A stretch of 64,000 nucleotides of DNA from Rubrivivax sp. (GCA_030653505.1 JAURZK010000038.1:124001-188000); one strand, 5' to 3'. Shown: positions 1-8,821, counted from the stretch's first letter. Notes: generated by a model not told the origin, from the sequence alone. Made by a program: numbers and translations.

Positions 1-111
1 CTGCGCGCCGTCGGCAGCCCGCTCAAGTTCGACGGGTTCGCGCCGGTCTACGGCATGCCGCCGCTGCTGGACGAGCACCATCAAGAGGTGTTAGGCAAGG
101 CCGTCGCATGA
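1..111 (+). CDS. CaiB/BaiF family CoA transferase, C-terminal end (partial)
   Basis: Only the last 36 codons lie in the window; the frame is open from the first base to the TGA at 109-111. The residues VGSPLKFDG followed by PPLLDEHHQEVL match the usual C-terminal end of class III CoA transferases (formyl-CoA transferase type), which move CoA between acids. Its stop overlaps the start of the next gene (ATGA at 108-111), so the two are probably translationally coupled. The substrate cannot be judged from this fragment. Confidence 0.75.
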   Translation: MRAVGSPLKFDGFAPVYGMPPLLDEHHQEVLGKAVA

Positions 112-1004
112 CGAAACCTCCGCTGGACAGGCATGCGCTCGGCCGCCGGCTGTCGAAGCTGGCGAATGCGAGCGCCTCGGACCTGCTGCGCCTGCAGCCG
201 GTCGCGACCGGCGCCCCGCCCGCGCGGCGCATCGGCCTCACCGGCGCTCCCGGCGCGGGCAAGAGCACGCTGGCCGGCCACCTGGCCCTGCACCGAGGCC
301 GCGACCGTCGCCTGGGCGTGCTCGCGGTCGACCCAAGCAGCCCTCGCACCGGCGGCGCCATTCTGGGCGACCGCATCCGCATGGACGATCTCGTGGGCAG
401 TTCGGAGGTGTACATCCGCTCGATCGGCTCTCGCTCCGCATGCGACGGCCTCTCGGACAATCTACCCGAGATGCTGGACACGATGGACCAGTTCGGCTTC
501 GAAGAAGTGCTGCTGGAAACCGTCGGCGTGGGCCAGGCCGAGTACGCCGCGCGCGCGCAGGTCGACACGCTCGTTCTGGTGCTGCTGCCTGAGAGCGGTG
601 ACATCGTGCAGGCCATGAAGGCCGGCATCATGGAGATGGCGGACCTCTTCGTCGTGAACAAGGCTGATCTGCCGGGCGCACAGAAGATGGCGACAGACAT
701 CAAGCGAATCAGCGCGCTGGCACGCCACGCCGAAGGCGCCTGGTGCCCGCTGGTGCTCCTGGCTTCCTCTGCCCAGCCGGAAACGATCGCGGCGCTTTCG
801 AACGGCATCGACGAACACCAGGCGTGGCTGGCGACAAGCCGCGGAGGCGACAACCTGTTGCTGGCCCGTGCCCGCTACCGCCTGCGCCGCCTGATCGAGC
901 GGCGCGCCGCCGAGGCGGTGGCGGCACTGGACACCCAGGCGCTACAGGCGCCCCTGCAGCAACAACTGGACCAGGCGCTTCAAAGAATCCGCAATCCTGG
1001 ATAG
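108..1004 (+). CDS. meaB: MeaB/ArgK-type G3E GTPase (B12 mutase chaperone)
   Basis: 298 aa. P-loop GAPGAGKST at residues 46-54, then LAVDPSS, the GGAILGDRIRM segment, ETVGVGQAE and the base-recognition motif NKAD, all in the order expected for MeaB. MeaB proteins load and protect adenosylcobalamin in acyl-CoA mutases such as methylmalonyl-CoA mutase. It starts inside the stop codon of the preceding CoA transferase gene and is followed by a Bug receptor. No mutase gene is adjacent inside the window; a second MeaB, fused to a thioesterase, lies at 28.5-29.8 kb beside a mutase. Its partner may lie upstream of the window. Family assignment is firm, partner unknown. Confidence 0.85.
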   Translation: MTKPPLDRHALGRRLSKLANASASDLLRLQPVATGAPPARRIGLTGAPGAGKSTLAGHLALHRGRDRRLGVLAVDPSSPRTGGAILGDRIRMDDLVGSSEVYIRSIGSRSACDGLSDNLPEMLDTMDQFGFEEVLLETVGVGQAEYAARAQVDTLVLVLLPESGDIVQAMKAGIMEMADLFVVNKADLPGAQKMATDIKRISALARHAEGAWCPLVLLASSAQPETIAALSNGIDEHQAWLATSRGGDNLLLARARYRLRRLIERRAAEAVAALDTQALQAPLQQQLDQALQRIRNPG

Positions 1005-1027
1005 ATCGGCACCCCAAGGAGACATCG

Positions 1028-1993
1028 ATGGTCAAGAAGATCCGCCCCTGGACCACCCTCGCCGGCTGCGCCCTCATCGCCTTCGCGGCGCAGGCCCAGG
1101 TCTTCCCCGATCGGCTCGTGAAGATCCTGGTGCCGCAGACTCCGGGCGGTGCCTCCGACGCATTGGCCCGCATCGTGGCGCAGGAGCTGAACAGGAAGTG
1201 GGGCCAGTCCGTCGTGGTGGAAAACCGCGCGGGTGCCGGCGGCAACGTCGGCATGGAGGTGGTCGCCAATTCGCCGGCCGATGGCTACACGCTGCTCATG
1301 AGCTACGTGGGGACGCACGCGATTAACGGCGCGCTGTATAAGAAGTTGGCCTTCGACCCGGAGAAGGACTTTGTGCCCGTCGCGACGCTGGCGACGCTGC
1401 CCTTCGTCGTCGTCGCCAAATCCGACGCGCCTTTCAGGACGATCCCCGATCTCGTCTCCGCCGCGAAGAAGGGATCGCTGACGTATGGCTCGGCGGGCAA
1501 CGGATCGGTCAATCACTTGCTGGGTGAGATGTTCAACTCCGCAGCCGGCGTGAAGCTCACGCATGTGCCTTATCGCGGCGCGGCACCGGCGATGCAGGAC
1601 CTGATGGGTGGGCATATCCATCTGGTGTTCACGAGTCTGCCCTCAGTGTCGGGGTCGATCCGGCAGGGTACGCTGCACCCGATTGCCGTCACGAGCGCCA
1701 AGCGCGCGGCTTCGTTCGCGAACATCCCGACCGTGGCTGAAGCGGGCTTCAAGGACTTCGACGTGAACCCGTGGTTCGGCCTGTTCGCGCCGGCCAAGGT
1801 TCCGGCGGCCGTGATTGCAAAGATCAATGCCGACGTGAACGAAGTGCTGAAGGCCAAGGAAGTGGTGGACAAGTTCGCCGCGCAGGGTGCGGAGCCCTAT
1901 CTCACGACACCGCAGCAGTTCGCGGCGGTGCTCCAGGCGGACATCGCCAAGTGGGGCCAAGTAGTGAAGGCCTCGGGCGCCAGCGTTGACTGA
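1028..1993 (+). CDS. Bug/TctC-family periplasmic solute receptor
   Basis: 321 aa. A hydrophobic signal peptide ends near AQAQ (about residue 25) and is followed by the Bug hallmarks VKILVPQTPGGASD, VVVENRAGAGGNVG, SPADGYTLL and the YGSAGNGSVNHL loop. Bug proteins bind small carboxylates in the periplasm and normally feed a TctAB-type carrier; no TctA or TctB gene is in the window, so this is an orphan receptor, as is common in Burkholderiales. The ATG at 1028 follows an AAGGAG-like site at about 1015-1020. It probably serves the CoA transferase/MeaB operon upstream. Ligand unknown. Confidence 0.88.
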   Translation: MVKKIRPWTTLAGCALIAFAAQAQVFPDRLVKILVPQTPGGASDALARIVAQELNRKWGQSVVVENRAGAGGNVGMEVVANSPADGYTLLMSYVGTHAINGALYKKLAFDPEKDFVPVATLATLPFVVVAKSDAPFRTIPDLVSAAKKGSLTYGSAGNGSVNHLLGEMFNSAAGVKLTHVPYRGAAPAMQDLMGGHIHLVFTSLPSVSGSIRQGTLHPIAVTSAKRAASFANIPTVAEAGFKDFDVNPWFGLFAPAKVPAAVIAKINADVNEVLKAKEVVDKFAAQGAEPYLTTPQQFAAVLQADIAKWGQVVKASGASVD

Positions 1994-2008
1994 AGAAGGA
2001 ATCGCGTA

Positions 2009-2260
2009 TGTCTCAATGTTGAGTTGCAATAGGTTGTTCCCGCCAAGGCGGGAAGCCGGAGGCCTGTAGCCGAGGGCCGAATGTGGCCCTCGGGCGTTGT
2101 AGTAGGCCAGGAACGATGGCAGCAACGCAGTGCGCTCGGCGCTTGTGCTCCAGATGCGATCGTGGGCCCATTCGCGCAGGCAAGTCTGGATGAACCGTTC
2201 GGCCTTTCCATTGGTCTGCGGTCGGTAGGGCCTGGTGAACGTGTGCTTGATGCCCAAGGT
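2009..2260 (-). pseudogene. IS481-type transposase, C-terminal remnant
   Basis: On the minus strand the frame reads KHTFTRPYRPQTNGKAERFI, then LREWAHDR, LAYYNARGPHSALGYRPP and ends GGNNLLQLNI: the last part of the DDE integrase domain and C-terminus of IS481/IS3-like transposases. Upstream the frame is broken by a stop within a few codons (about 2262), so only about 80 of some 300 residues remain. The sequence TGTCTCAATGTTGAG starting at 2009 looks like the terminal inverted repeat, placing the old element end 15 bp after the Bug gene. Non-functional scar. Confidence 0.75.
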
Positions 2261-2392
2261 GGTTCAATCGGAGCGATCCCGCAGTGGAAGAAGCACTGTA
2301 CGAGTCGGTGTCGATGCGCGAGTTCGCAGGCATCGACCTTGGGCACGAGCCGGCGCCTGATGAGACCACCATTTGCAAGTTCCGCACGGCGG
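2260..2392 (+). pseudogene. IS5-type transposase, N-terminal-region remnant
   Basis: The plus frame from 2260 reads WFNRSDPAVEEALYESVSM, then REFAGIDLGHEPAPDETTIC, then KFR, a well-conserved N-terminal block of IS5/IS1182-type transposases. The similarity stops at about 2392 and the frame continues as unrelated sequence into the antisense of the monooxygenase gene. It abuts the IS481 fragment with no visible spacer, so one element probably inserted into or recombined with the other before decay. Non-functional. Confidence 0.75.
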
Positions 2393-2424
2393 CGGCAGGT
2401 GTTGGCGCAAGGCGCTGTAGCCGA

Positions 2425-4053
2425 TCAGCCCAGGCGAAAGCCCGCGTAGCCCTGCTGCGCCACCTCGGCCAAGCGCTGGCGGAAGCGCGGCGCGCCGCCG
2501 TTGTAGATCATGTAGCGGATCTTGTCGTGCCCTTCGACATTGGAGTTGTAGCCCGTGAACCAGGACTTGGCCTTGCGCAGAAGCAGGCCCTGGTACATGT
2601 CCTTGACATGCGCGGTCCACTCCGCCTGGGCTCCGGTCGTGGGCTCGATGCGGAGGATGCCGTGTTGCAAGGCGTGCTCGAGCAGCCCGCTAGTCCAGTC
2701 CACCACAGTCTCGATGCCCCGGGGGAAGTTGGTCGACAGCGACGCGCTCTGCGGACCTGCCAGCATGAACATGTTCGGGAAGCCGGCCACCTGCAGTCCC
2801 AAGTAGGTGATTGGGCCGTCGCGCCAGCTGTCGCGCAGGCGCTGGCCATCGGTGCCGACGATGTCGATCCCGTCAAAGGCGCCGGTGACCGCGTCGAACC
2901 CCGTCGCGTAGACGATGAGGTCGAACTCGTGGTCGCGCTCGCTGGTGCGGATGCCGGTGGGTGTGATGCGCTCGATCGGCGTCTCGCCGATGCTCACCAG
3001 GTGCACGTTGGCGCGGTTGTAGGCCTCGTAGTAGCGCGTCTCCATCGGCACGCGCTGCACGCCGAAGCCGTGGTCCTTGGGGATCAGCTTCTCGGCCAGC
3101 ACCGGGTCCTTGACGCGCTCGCGAATCTTGTCTGCCACGAAGGCCGAGAACTCGGCGTTGGCGGCCTCGTCCATCAGCACGTCGCGGAAGTTGCCCAGCC
3201 AGATGGCAAAACCGGGGGTGGCGTAGAGCCGCTCCCAGAAGGCCAGCCGTTCCTCGCGCGGCACCTCGGCCACACGGCGCCGGTCCGGTCCGTGGATGAA
3301 GCCGCCCGGCGTGTTGTCGCACTTCCTGAAAATCTCGGCGTAGTCGGCCCGGATCGAGGCCATTTCCGCCGCGGAGATCGGGGCGTTGTGCAGCGGTGCA
3401 CACCAGTTGGGCCGGCGTTGGAAGACGGTCAGCTGGCCCACCTTGTCGGCGATGGCACTGATCAACTGCACGCCGGTGGCCCCGGTGCCGATCACGGCCA
3501 CCCGCTTGCCGGCCAGTTCCACCGGCTCCTTGGGCCAGTGGTAGGTGTGGAAAGAAGGACCGCGGAAGCTGTCCATGCCGGCCAGGCGCGGCATCGTCGG
3601 TGCCGACAGCAGGCCGATGGCCGTGAGCAGGAAGCGGCAAGTCAGCGTGCGGCCGTCGGCCAGTTCGAGCGTCCAGATGTGCTGCTCGTCGTCCCAGACG
3701 GCGCGCTTGAGGTTGCAGCCGAACTGGACGTGCTTGCGCAGCTCGAACTTGTCGACCACGTGGTTCACATAGCGCAGGTTTTCGGGCTGCGGCGAGAAGT
3801 GCTCGGTCCAGTCCCATTCGGCCAGCAGTTCCTTCGAGAACGAGTAGCCGTAGGTGTAGCTCTCAGAATCGAAACGGCAGCCGGGGTAGCGGTTCCAGTA
3901 CCACGTGCCACCGACGTCGTCGCCGCGCTCCAGCACTGTCACGTCGGCGCCCATGCCCAGCAGCTTGTGCAGCTGGTACAGGCCGCACATGCCGGCGCCG
4001 ATGATCACAAAGTGGCGGTCGGGGGTCCGCGCCCGGGGCTCTGCTTTCACCAA
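2425..4053 (-). CDS. Baeyer-Villiger flavin monooxygenase (cyclohexanone monooxygenase type)
   Basis: 542 aa, the size of cyclohexanone monooxygenase. Two Rossmann motifs are present: FAD site GAGMCG at residues 19-24 and NADPH site GTGATG at 189-194. Between them lies the Baeyer-Villiger fingerprint F-x-G-x3-H-x3-W-P as FRGPSFHTYHWP (163-174). GTWYWNRYPG and FLLTAIGLLSAP also match this family. Such enzymes insert oxygen next to a ketone to make an ester or lactone, using NADPH and O2. The stop codon lies about 30 bp from the IS5 remnant, so the insertion just missed the gene. It diverges from the carbonic anhydrase gene across operator site A. The ketone substrate is unknown; a cyclic ketone fits the alicyclic theme but is inference. 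Confidence 0.9.
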   Translation of the reverse strand: MVKAEPRARTPDRHFVIIGAGMCGLYQLHKLLGMGADVTVLERGDDVGGTWYWNRYPGCRFDSESYTYGYSFSKELLAEWDWTEHFSPQPENLRYVNHVVDKFELRKHVQFGCNLKRAVWDDEQHIWTLELADGRTLTCRFLLTAIGLLSAPTMPRLAGMDSFRGPSFHTYHWPKEPVELAGKRVAVIGTGATGVQLISAIADKVGQLTVFQRRPNWCAPLHNAPISAAEMASIRADYAEIFRKCDNTPGGFIHGPDRRRVAEVPREERLAFWERLYATPGFAIWLGNFRDVLMDEAANAEFSAFVADKIRERVKDPVLAEKLIPKDHGFGVQRVPMETRYYEAYNRANVHLVSIGETPIERITPTGIRTSERDHEFDLIVYATGFDAVTGAFDGIDIVGTDGQRLRDSWRDGPITYLGLQVAGFPNMFMLAGPQSASLSTNFPRGIETVVDWTSGLLEHALQHGILRIEPTTGAQAEWTAHVKDMYQGLLLRKAKSWFTGYNSNVEGHDKIRYMIYNGGAPRFRQRLAEVAQQGYAGFRLG

Positions 4054-4136
4054 GACTCGTCTCCATATGCTTCACGCTGCGCCGAACACCGCCAGCACCG
4101 CAGCGGTACTGGCGACAGTCTGCGGTGGTGATACAA

Positions 4137-4151
4137 CCAAACGTTTGTTCG
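4137..4151. promoter_or_regulatory. Predicted TetR-type operator, site A
   Basis: On the minus strand it reads CGAACAAACGTTTGG, matching the window consensus C-TAAC-N4-GTTTGG in architecture. It sits 84 bp upstream of the monooxygenase and 73 bp upstream of the divergent carbonic anhydrase gene. A TATGAT box (4153-4158) follows directly on the plus strand and could be a -10 element. Inferred from recurrence of the motif, not from direct data. Confidence 0.55.
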
Positions 4152-4223
4152 ATATGATGCCAGAAGGCCCACCTCTGCGGGCTCGCAGGTTCATCCTTTC
4201 AACCATCGAGCGAAGGCCTCCAC

Positions 4224-4877
4224 ATGTGCAGCAGCATCGAGTCCTTGTTCCAGAACAATCGCGCCTGGTCGGCCCGCTGCGTGGCGGAGGATCCAGGCTT
4301 CTTCCGGCGACTGGCGCAACAGCAAGCGCCGCGCTATCTGTGGATTGGCTGCTCCGACAGCCGCGTTCCGGCCAACGAGATCCTTGGACTGCGACCGGGC
4401 GAGGTATTTGTGCATCGCAACGTCGGCAACTTGGTCGTCCACTCCGACCTCAACTGTCTTACCGCGCTCCAGTACGCCGTCGAGGTCTTGAAGGTCGAGC
4501 ATGTGCTCGTGGTCGGGCACTACGGCTGCGGTGGGGTGCAGGCGGTGGTCGAACAGCGCCGCACTGGCTTGGCCGAGAACTGGCTTCGGCACCTGGAGGA
4601 CGTCGCACGCAAACATGCCGATCGACTTGACGACATCGGCGATCTCGGCAACCGGGCTTCACGCCTGTGCGAGCTCAACGTGATTGAACAGGTCAGCAAC
4701 GTGAGCCGCACGACAACGGTGAGACGGGCCTGGGAACGCGGCCAGCGCGTCGAAGTGCATGGGCTGGTCTACGGCCTTGGCGACGGGCTGCTGCGGCGCG
4801 TGGGTGCCAGCGTGGGCGGCCTCGAGGCGCGCGATTCCGGCTACGTCGAAGCGTTGTCCGCGCTCGGCGTGCCCTGA
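4224..4877 (+). CDS. can: Beta-class carbonic anhydrase
   Basis: 217 aa, the normal length for the beta class. Zinc ligands are clear: C43-x-D45-x-R47 in CSDSRVP and H99-x2-C102 in GHYGCGG. The enzyme interconverts CO2 and bicarbonate in the cytoplasm. It is divergent from the Baeyer-Villiger monooxygenase and convergent with the acyl-CoA synthetase (23 bp between stops). Bicarbonate is the co-substrate of biotin carboxylases, and an acyl-CoA carboxylase is encoded at 10.5-14.1 kb; a supply role is plausible but inferred. Confidence 0.92.
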   Translation: MCSSIESLFQNNRAWSARCVAEDPGFFRRLAQQQAPRYLWIGCSDSRVPANEILGLRPGEVFVHRNVGNLVVHSDLNCLTALQYAVEVLKVEHVLVVGHYGCGGVQAVVEQRRTGLAENWLRHLEDVARKHADRLDDIGDLGNRASRLCELNVIEQVSNVSRTTTVRRAWERGQRVEVHGLVYGLGDGLLRRVGASVGGLEARDSGYVEALSALGVP

Positions 4878-4900
4878 GCGCGCACGTCGGGATCAGTTGT

Positions 4901-6871
4901 TCAGGCGGCGATCCTGGCCTGCAACTCGGTCACCGCCTCCGGGTTGACCAGCGACGACAGATCGCCTGGACTTTCACCCTTGTAGACCGCACGCACCACG
5001 CGGCGCATGATCTTCATGTTGCGCGTCTTCGGCAGGTCGCTCACCAGCAGCACCTGGCGCGGACGGTACGACGTGCCCATGCCCTTCACCACCGCGGTGG
5101 ACAGTTCCTGTTCCAACGCTGCGTCCGCCGTCACGCCGGGCATGGCGACGCAGACGCAGACGATGGCCGAGCCCTTGAGCTCGTCGGGCACGCCGATCAC
5201 GGCAGCCTCCGACACCTTGCCGGTGCCGGTGAGCAGGGTTTCGATTTCTGACGGCCCGGTGCGCTTGCCGGATATCTTGATGGTGTCGTCGCTGCGGCCC
5301 AGGATGTAGATCAGGCCCTCGGCATCGCGCATCGCGAAGTCGCCATGCACCCAGATGCCCGGCAAGGTGCGCCAGTAGCTGTCGAGGTAGCGCTCGTCGT
5401 CGCGCCAGAGGCTCTTGGTGAAGCCGATGTTGGGGTTGCGCAGCACCAGTTCACCGACCTGGCCGGCCGCGACCGGCCTGCCGGCGTCATCGACGATATC
5501 GGCGCCGACGCCCAGCCCGCCCATGCCGAACGAGCCCGGCCGCAGCGGATGGAGCACGGTGCCGGTGAAGTTGCAGCCGCCGACTTCGGTGCCGCCGACG
5601 ATGTTCAGGAAAGGCAACTTCTTCTTGCACACACGCTCAAAGAACCAGCGCCAGGGCGCTTCGGTCCAGGCTTCGCCGCCGGAGACCGTGACGCGCAGCG
5701 CCGACAGGTCGAAACCCTCGACCTCGGCGTCGCCGTAGCGCATCAGGCCGCGGATGAGCGTTGGCGCCACGCCCAGGTAGGTGACCTTGTGGTCCTGCAG
5801 CAGGCGCCAGAAGCGGCCGGTGTCGGGAAAGTCGGGTGTGCCTTCGGCGACGAGCAGGCTGCCGCCGAAATAGCTCGGGATGCAGGCGCACATGGCGCCG
5901 ACCATCCAGCCCATGTCGCTCATGAAGAAGAAGCGGTCGCTGGCCTTGAAGTCGGCGCAGATGTGCATGTCGCGCGTGACCATCGAGCCCAGGAAGCCCA
6001 CATGGGTCCACACCGCGCCCTTGGGCTTGCCGGTGGTGCCCGAGGTGTAGAGCAGCACGGCTGGGTCGTCGGCGGCCATCTCGGCTGTTGCCAGCTCGGC
6101 CGGCTGGCGCGCCACGGCGGCGGCCCAGTCCTGGTCGCGCCCGGCGGTCATGGGACAGGCGGGCAGGGCGTCGCCCAGGTGCCGCAGCACCAGCACATTC
6201 CGCACGCTGGGTACCGACACCAGCGCCTCGTCGAGCACCGACTTCATCGCGCCCGGCGTGCCGCGGCGCCATGTGCCGTCGACCGTGAGCACGACCTTGG
6301 CCTCGCCGTCGTTCAGGCGCGAGGCGATGGGCTGCGGACCGAAGCCCGAGAACAGCGGCATGACGACGGCGCCGATCTTCATCACCGCGAAGAAGGCGAT
6401 GAAGGTCTCGGGCAGGTTGGGCATGTACAGGCCGACGCGGTCACCGCGCTGCACACCCAGGGCCTGCAAGGCGCCGGCCAGGCGGCCGACCTCGGCGTCG
6501 AAGTCGCGGTAGCTCAGGCTGCGCTGGGCGCGCCGGTCTTCGCCCTCCCAGACCAGAAACGGGCGCTCCCAGGCCGGCGTACCGCGATGGCGGTCGATGC
6601 AGTTGAGCACGACGTTGGTCGTGCCCCCGACGCACCAGCGGGCCCATTCGATGCCGCGCGAGGTGTCCAGCATCTGCTGCGGTGGCTTGTAGAAGCGGAA
6701 GTCGCAGAACTCGAACACCTGCTGCATCAGCCAGGCCGGGTCGGCATCGGCGCGCCGGGACAGCGCCGCCAGGTCGGGCTCGCCGGTCTTGCGGATGAAG
6801 GCGGTGAGGTTGGAGTTCGCAACGATCTCGGGTGTAGGCACCCAAGCGAACGGCCGTTTGGTAGGATTCAT
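4901..6871 (-). CDS. Acetyl-CoA-synthetase-like acyl-CoA ligase (AMP-forming)
   Basis: 656 aa, with the N-terminal extension typical of acetyl/propionyl/acetoacetyl-CoA synthetases. The ATP loop YTSGTTGKPKGA lies near residue 275; WVHGDFA, GRSDDTIKISGKR and the C-terminal catalytic lysine in TRNMKIMRR are all intact. It activates a carboxylic acid to its CoA ester through an acyl-adenylate. SGFGPQPIASRLNDGEAK and the GGTEVGG segment differ from true AcsA, so the acid is probably not acetate. A monocistronic unit, divergent from the nitroreductase gene. A match to the operator motif overlaps codons 4-9 (site H). Confidence 0.88.
   Translation of the reverse strand: MNPTKRPFAWVPTPEIVANSNLTAFIRKTGEPDLAALSRRADADPAWLMQQVFEFCDFRFYKPPQQMLDTSRGIEWARWCVGGTTNVVLNCIDRHRGTPAWERPFLVWEGEDRRAQRSLSYRDFDAEVGRLAGALQALGVQRGDRVGLYMPNLPETFIAFFAVMKIGAVVMPLFSGFGPQPIASRLNDGEAKVVLTVDGTWRRGTPGAMKSVLDEALVSVPSVRNVLVLRHLGDALPACPMTAGRDQDWAAAVARQPAELATAEMAADDPAVLLYTSGTTGKPKGAVWTHVGFLGSMVTRDMHICADFKASDRFFFMSDMGWMVGAMCACIPSYFGGSLLVAEGTPDFPDTGRFWRLLQDHKVTYLGVAPTLIRGLMRYGDAEVEGFDLSALRVTVSGGEAWTEAPWRWFFERVCKKKLPFLNIVGGTEVGGCNFTGTVLHPLRPGSFGMGGLGVGADIVDDAGRPVAAGQVGELVLRNPNIGFTKSLWRDDERYLDSYWRTLPGIWVHGDFAMRDAEGLIYILGRSDDTIKISGKRTGPSEIETLLTGTGKVSEAAVIGVPDELKGSAIVCVCVAMPGVTADAALEQELSTAVVKGMGTSYRPRQVLLVSDLPKTRNMKIMRRVVRAVYKGESPGDLSSLVNPEAVTELQARIAA
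6847..6861. promoter_or_regulatory. Possible TetR-type operator inside a gene start, site H
   Basis: Plus strand CGAACGGCCGTTTGG fits the C-TAAC-N4-GTTTGG pattern with one change. Unlike the other sites it lies within coding sequence, about 10-25 bases after the start codon of the acyl-CoA ligase and about 110 bp before the divergent nitroreductase start. It could repress both genes, or be a chance match in the codons for TKRPF. Weaker than the intergenic sites. Confidence 0.25.
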
Positions 6872-6971
6872 GGTTCGAGATTAGCCCAAGCCTTGGGCGT
6901 CGTCCAGTGCTGGCAGCCCGACCGGCATGGCGGTCGATGCCCCACAGCCCCACACTGAAAAGAGTCCGCTC

Positions 6972-7670
6972 ATGCATGTCGACGAAGCCATCCGCAGCCG
7001 CAAGTCGGTCCGGCGGTTTCTGCCCACGCCGGTGCCTGCCGCAGTGGTCAGCCACATCCTGGAGGTGGCTGCACGGGCCCCCAGCGGTAACAACGTGCAG
7101 CCTTGGCGCGTGTACGTGCTGGCGGGCGAGGCGCGCGACCGCCTGTGTGCCGACATCGTCAAGGCGGCCCAGGAAGACCCCGACCGCTACCAGCCCGAGT
7201 ACGCCTACTACCCGACGAGCTGGTTCGAACCCTACCTGGACCGCCGTCGCCGCTGTGGCTTTGGCCTGTACGCCACGCTGGGCATCGCGCGCGACGACCA
7301 GGTCGCGCGCGAACGGCAGATGCTGCGCAACTACAGCTTCTTCGACGCCCCGGTCGGGCTTCTTGTCACGCTGGACAGGCGACTGAACACTGGCAGCTTC
7401 ATGGACGTAGGAATGTTCATCCAGAACGTGATGGTGGCGGCGCGAGCCCAGGGCCTGCACACCTGCGCCCAGGCCGCTTTCGCCCGGTTCCACAAGGTCA
7501 CGCGCCAGCACCTGCCGATGGGCGACAACGAGATCCTGCTGTGCGGCATCGCACTCGGGCACGAGGACCTGCAGGCGCCGGAGAACGCCTTCATCACCGA
7601 GCGCGCGGCGCTCGCGGACTTCGTCAGCTTTCACGGCATGCAAGCGTGCCCTGACAGCCCGGCACGTTGA
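6972..7670 (+). CDS. Nitroreductase-family FMN oxidoreductase
   Basis: 232 aa from the ATG at 6972, chosen because AAAGAG precedes it and MHVDEAIRSRKSVRRF is the usual family start; an in-frame ATG at 6927 would add 15 residues. FMN-binding features: SRKSVRRF near the N-terminus, ARAPSGNNVQPWRVYV at about 35-50, and a late CGIALGHED segment. Members reduce nitro groups, quinones or flavins with NAD(P)H, and some dehydrogenate ring compounds. It is directly followed by, and nearly overlaps, a flavodoxin-like gene, suggesting a redox pair. Substrate unknown. Confidence 0.85.
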   Translation: MHVDEAIRSRKSVRRFLPTPVPAAVVSHILEVAARAPSGNNVQPWRVYVLAGEARDRLCADIVKAAQEDPDRYQPEYAYYPTSWFEPYLDRRRRCGFGLYATLGIARDDQVARERQMLRNYSFFDAPVGLLVTLDRRLNTGSFMDVGMFIQNVMVAARAQGLHTCAQAAFARFHKVTRQHLPMGDNEILLCGIALGHEDLQAPENAFITERAALADFVSFHGMQACPDSPAR

Positions 7671-7693
7671 CCACGCCCGCAGGGGCCGCCCAG

Positions 7694-8197
7694 GTGAAGT
7701 CACCGCGCAAGACACTCCTCATCGTTTACCACACGCACACCGGCGGCACGCTGCAGATGGCACGCGCCGCCGCAGACGGTGCCGCCCGCGAGCCGGCGAT
7801 CGACGTGCGCCTGCTGCATGCGGCGCAGGCCGGGCCTGGCGACGTGCTGGCCGCCGACGGCATGATCTTCGCCACCCCTGAAAACCTGGCCGCCATGTCC
7901 GGCCTGCTGAAGGACTTTTTCGACCGCAGCTACTACGCCGTGCTCGACCGCATCAACGGCCGGCCCTACACCTGCCTGGTCTGCGCCGGCAGCGACGGCA
8001 GCAACGCCGCGCGCCAGATCGAACGCATCTGCGCCGGCTGGCGGCTGCGGCTCATCGCCGACGCGCTGATCGTCTGCACCCGCGCCCAGACGCCGGAGGA
8101 CATCCTGCGCGACAAACGCATCGATCCGCCGGATCTGGAGCGTTGCACGGACTTGGGTGCTGCCTTTGGGGCCGGCCTGGCCATGGGCATCTACTGA
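7694..8197 (+). CDS. Flavodoxin/NADPH-dependent FMN reductase-like protein
   Basis: 167 aa if started at GTG 7694, which has a GCAGGGG ribosome site; an earlier TTG at 7667 would overlap the nitroreductase stop. The N-terminal TLLIVYHTHTGGT is the phosphate-binding loop of the flavodoxin fold, followed by FATPENLAAMSGLLKDFFDR, typical of FMN-reductase-like flavodoxins, and CAGSDGS. It probably carries FMN and passes electrons, perhaps to the nitroreductase. Function beyond the fold is inferred. Confidence 0.75.
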   Translation: MKSPRKTLLIVYHTHTGGTLQMARAAADGAAREPAIDVRLLHAAQAGPGDVLAADGMIFATPENLAAMSGLLKDFFDRSYYAVLDRINGRPYTCLVCAGSDGSNAARQIERICAGWRLRLIADALIVCTRAQTPEDILRDKRIDPPDLERCTDLGAAFGAGLAMGIY

Positions 8198-8362
8198 CGC
8201 CGGCAGGCTCGGCCCGCCGATCAATCTGTCTAATGGTTGGCAGTTTGAACGCCTGATCGAGTCAATGGGTGGCCATCACGGTCGATATGGTCAGGGCGGC
8301 ACACGGATCGGAAGTCGGTTCGCGCCAAACCCCGCCGCACCCCCATCAAAGGAGCATTTCTC

Positions 8363-8821
8363 ATGATCCAACTCAATCGACGCCACTTGGTGTTGGCAGC
8401 CCTGCTGGCGACGTCGCTGACTGTGAACGCTGCCGATCGGGCCACCAAGGACGAGGCCAAGGCGATGGCCAAGAAGGCCGCCACGCTCTTCAAGGAAAAG
8501 GGCAAGGACGCGTTTGCGGTGCTCAACGACAAGCAGGGGCCCTTCGTGGACCGAGACCTGTATGTGGCCGTCCTCGACGCCAGCGGCAACGTGTTGGCTC
8601 ATGGCGCCAACGAAAAACTCGTCGGCAAGTCGCTGGCCCAATTGAAGGACGCCGACGGCAAAGCCTTCGTGCAGGAAATCATGGGTCACGTGACGGCGAA
8701 CAAGCCCGGCTGGGTGGACTACCGCTGGGTCAACCCTGTCAGCAAGGAGATCGAGGCCAAGTCGTCCTTTGTCGAAGTTCAGGGTGGCTACGGTTTCATG
8801 GTGGGTGCCTACAGCAAGTAA
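8363..8821 (+). CDS. Secreted single-Cache-domain protein
   Basis: 152 aa. Signal peptide of about 23 residues ([18 protein letters not shown]). The mature part shows the single Cache type 2 pattern: [33 protein letters not shown] and WVDYRWVNP. Cache domains bind small metabolites outside the membrane. Here there is no transmembrane or signalling part, so the protein should be free in the periplasm. It has an AAAGGAG site and lies 40 bp before a chemoreceptor gene, implying that it may present a ligand to that receptor (inference). Confidence 0.8.
   Translation: MIQLNRRHLVLAALLATSLTVNAADRATKDEAKAMAKKAATLFKEKGKDAFAVLNDKQGPFVDRDLYVAVLDASGNVLAHGANEKLVGKSLAQLKDADGKAFVQEIMGHVTANKPGWVDYRWVNPVSKEIEAKSSFVEVQGGYGFMVGAYSK

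Noticed and set aside
2284-4131. 615-codon plus-strand frame starting in the IS5 remnant
   Set aside because: Only the first 35 or so codons are transposase; the rest is antisense to the Baeyer-Villiger monooxygenase gene.
8325-8345. CCAAACCCCG before the Cache gene as a further operator copy
   Set aside because: Only one half-site is present and the required partner at the correct spacing is missing.
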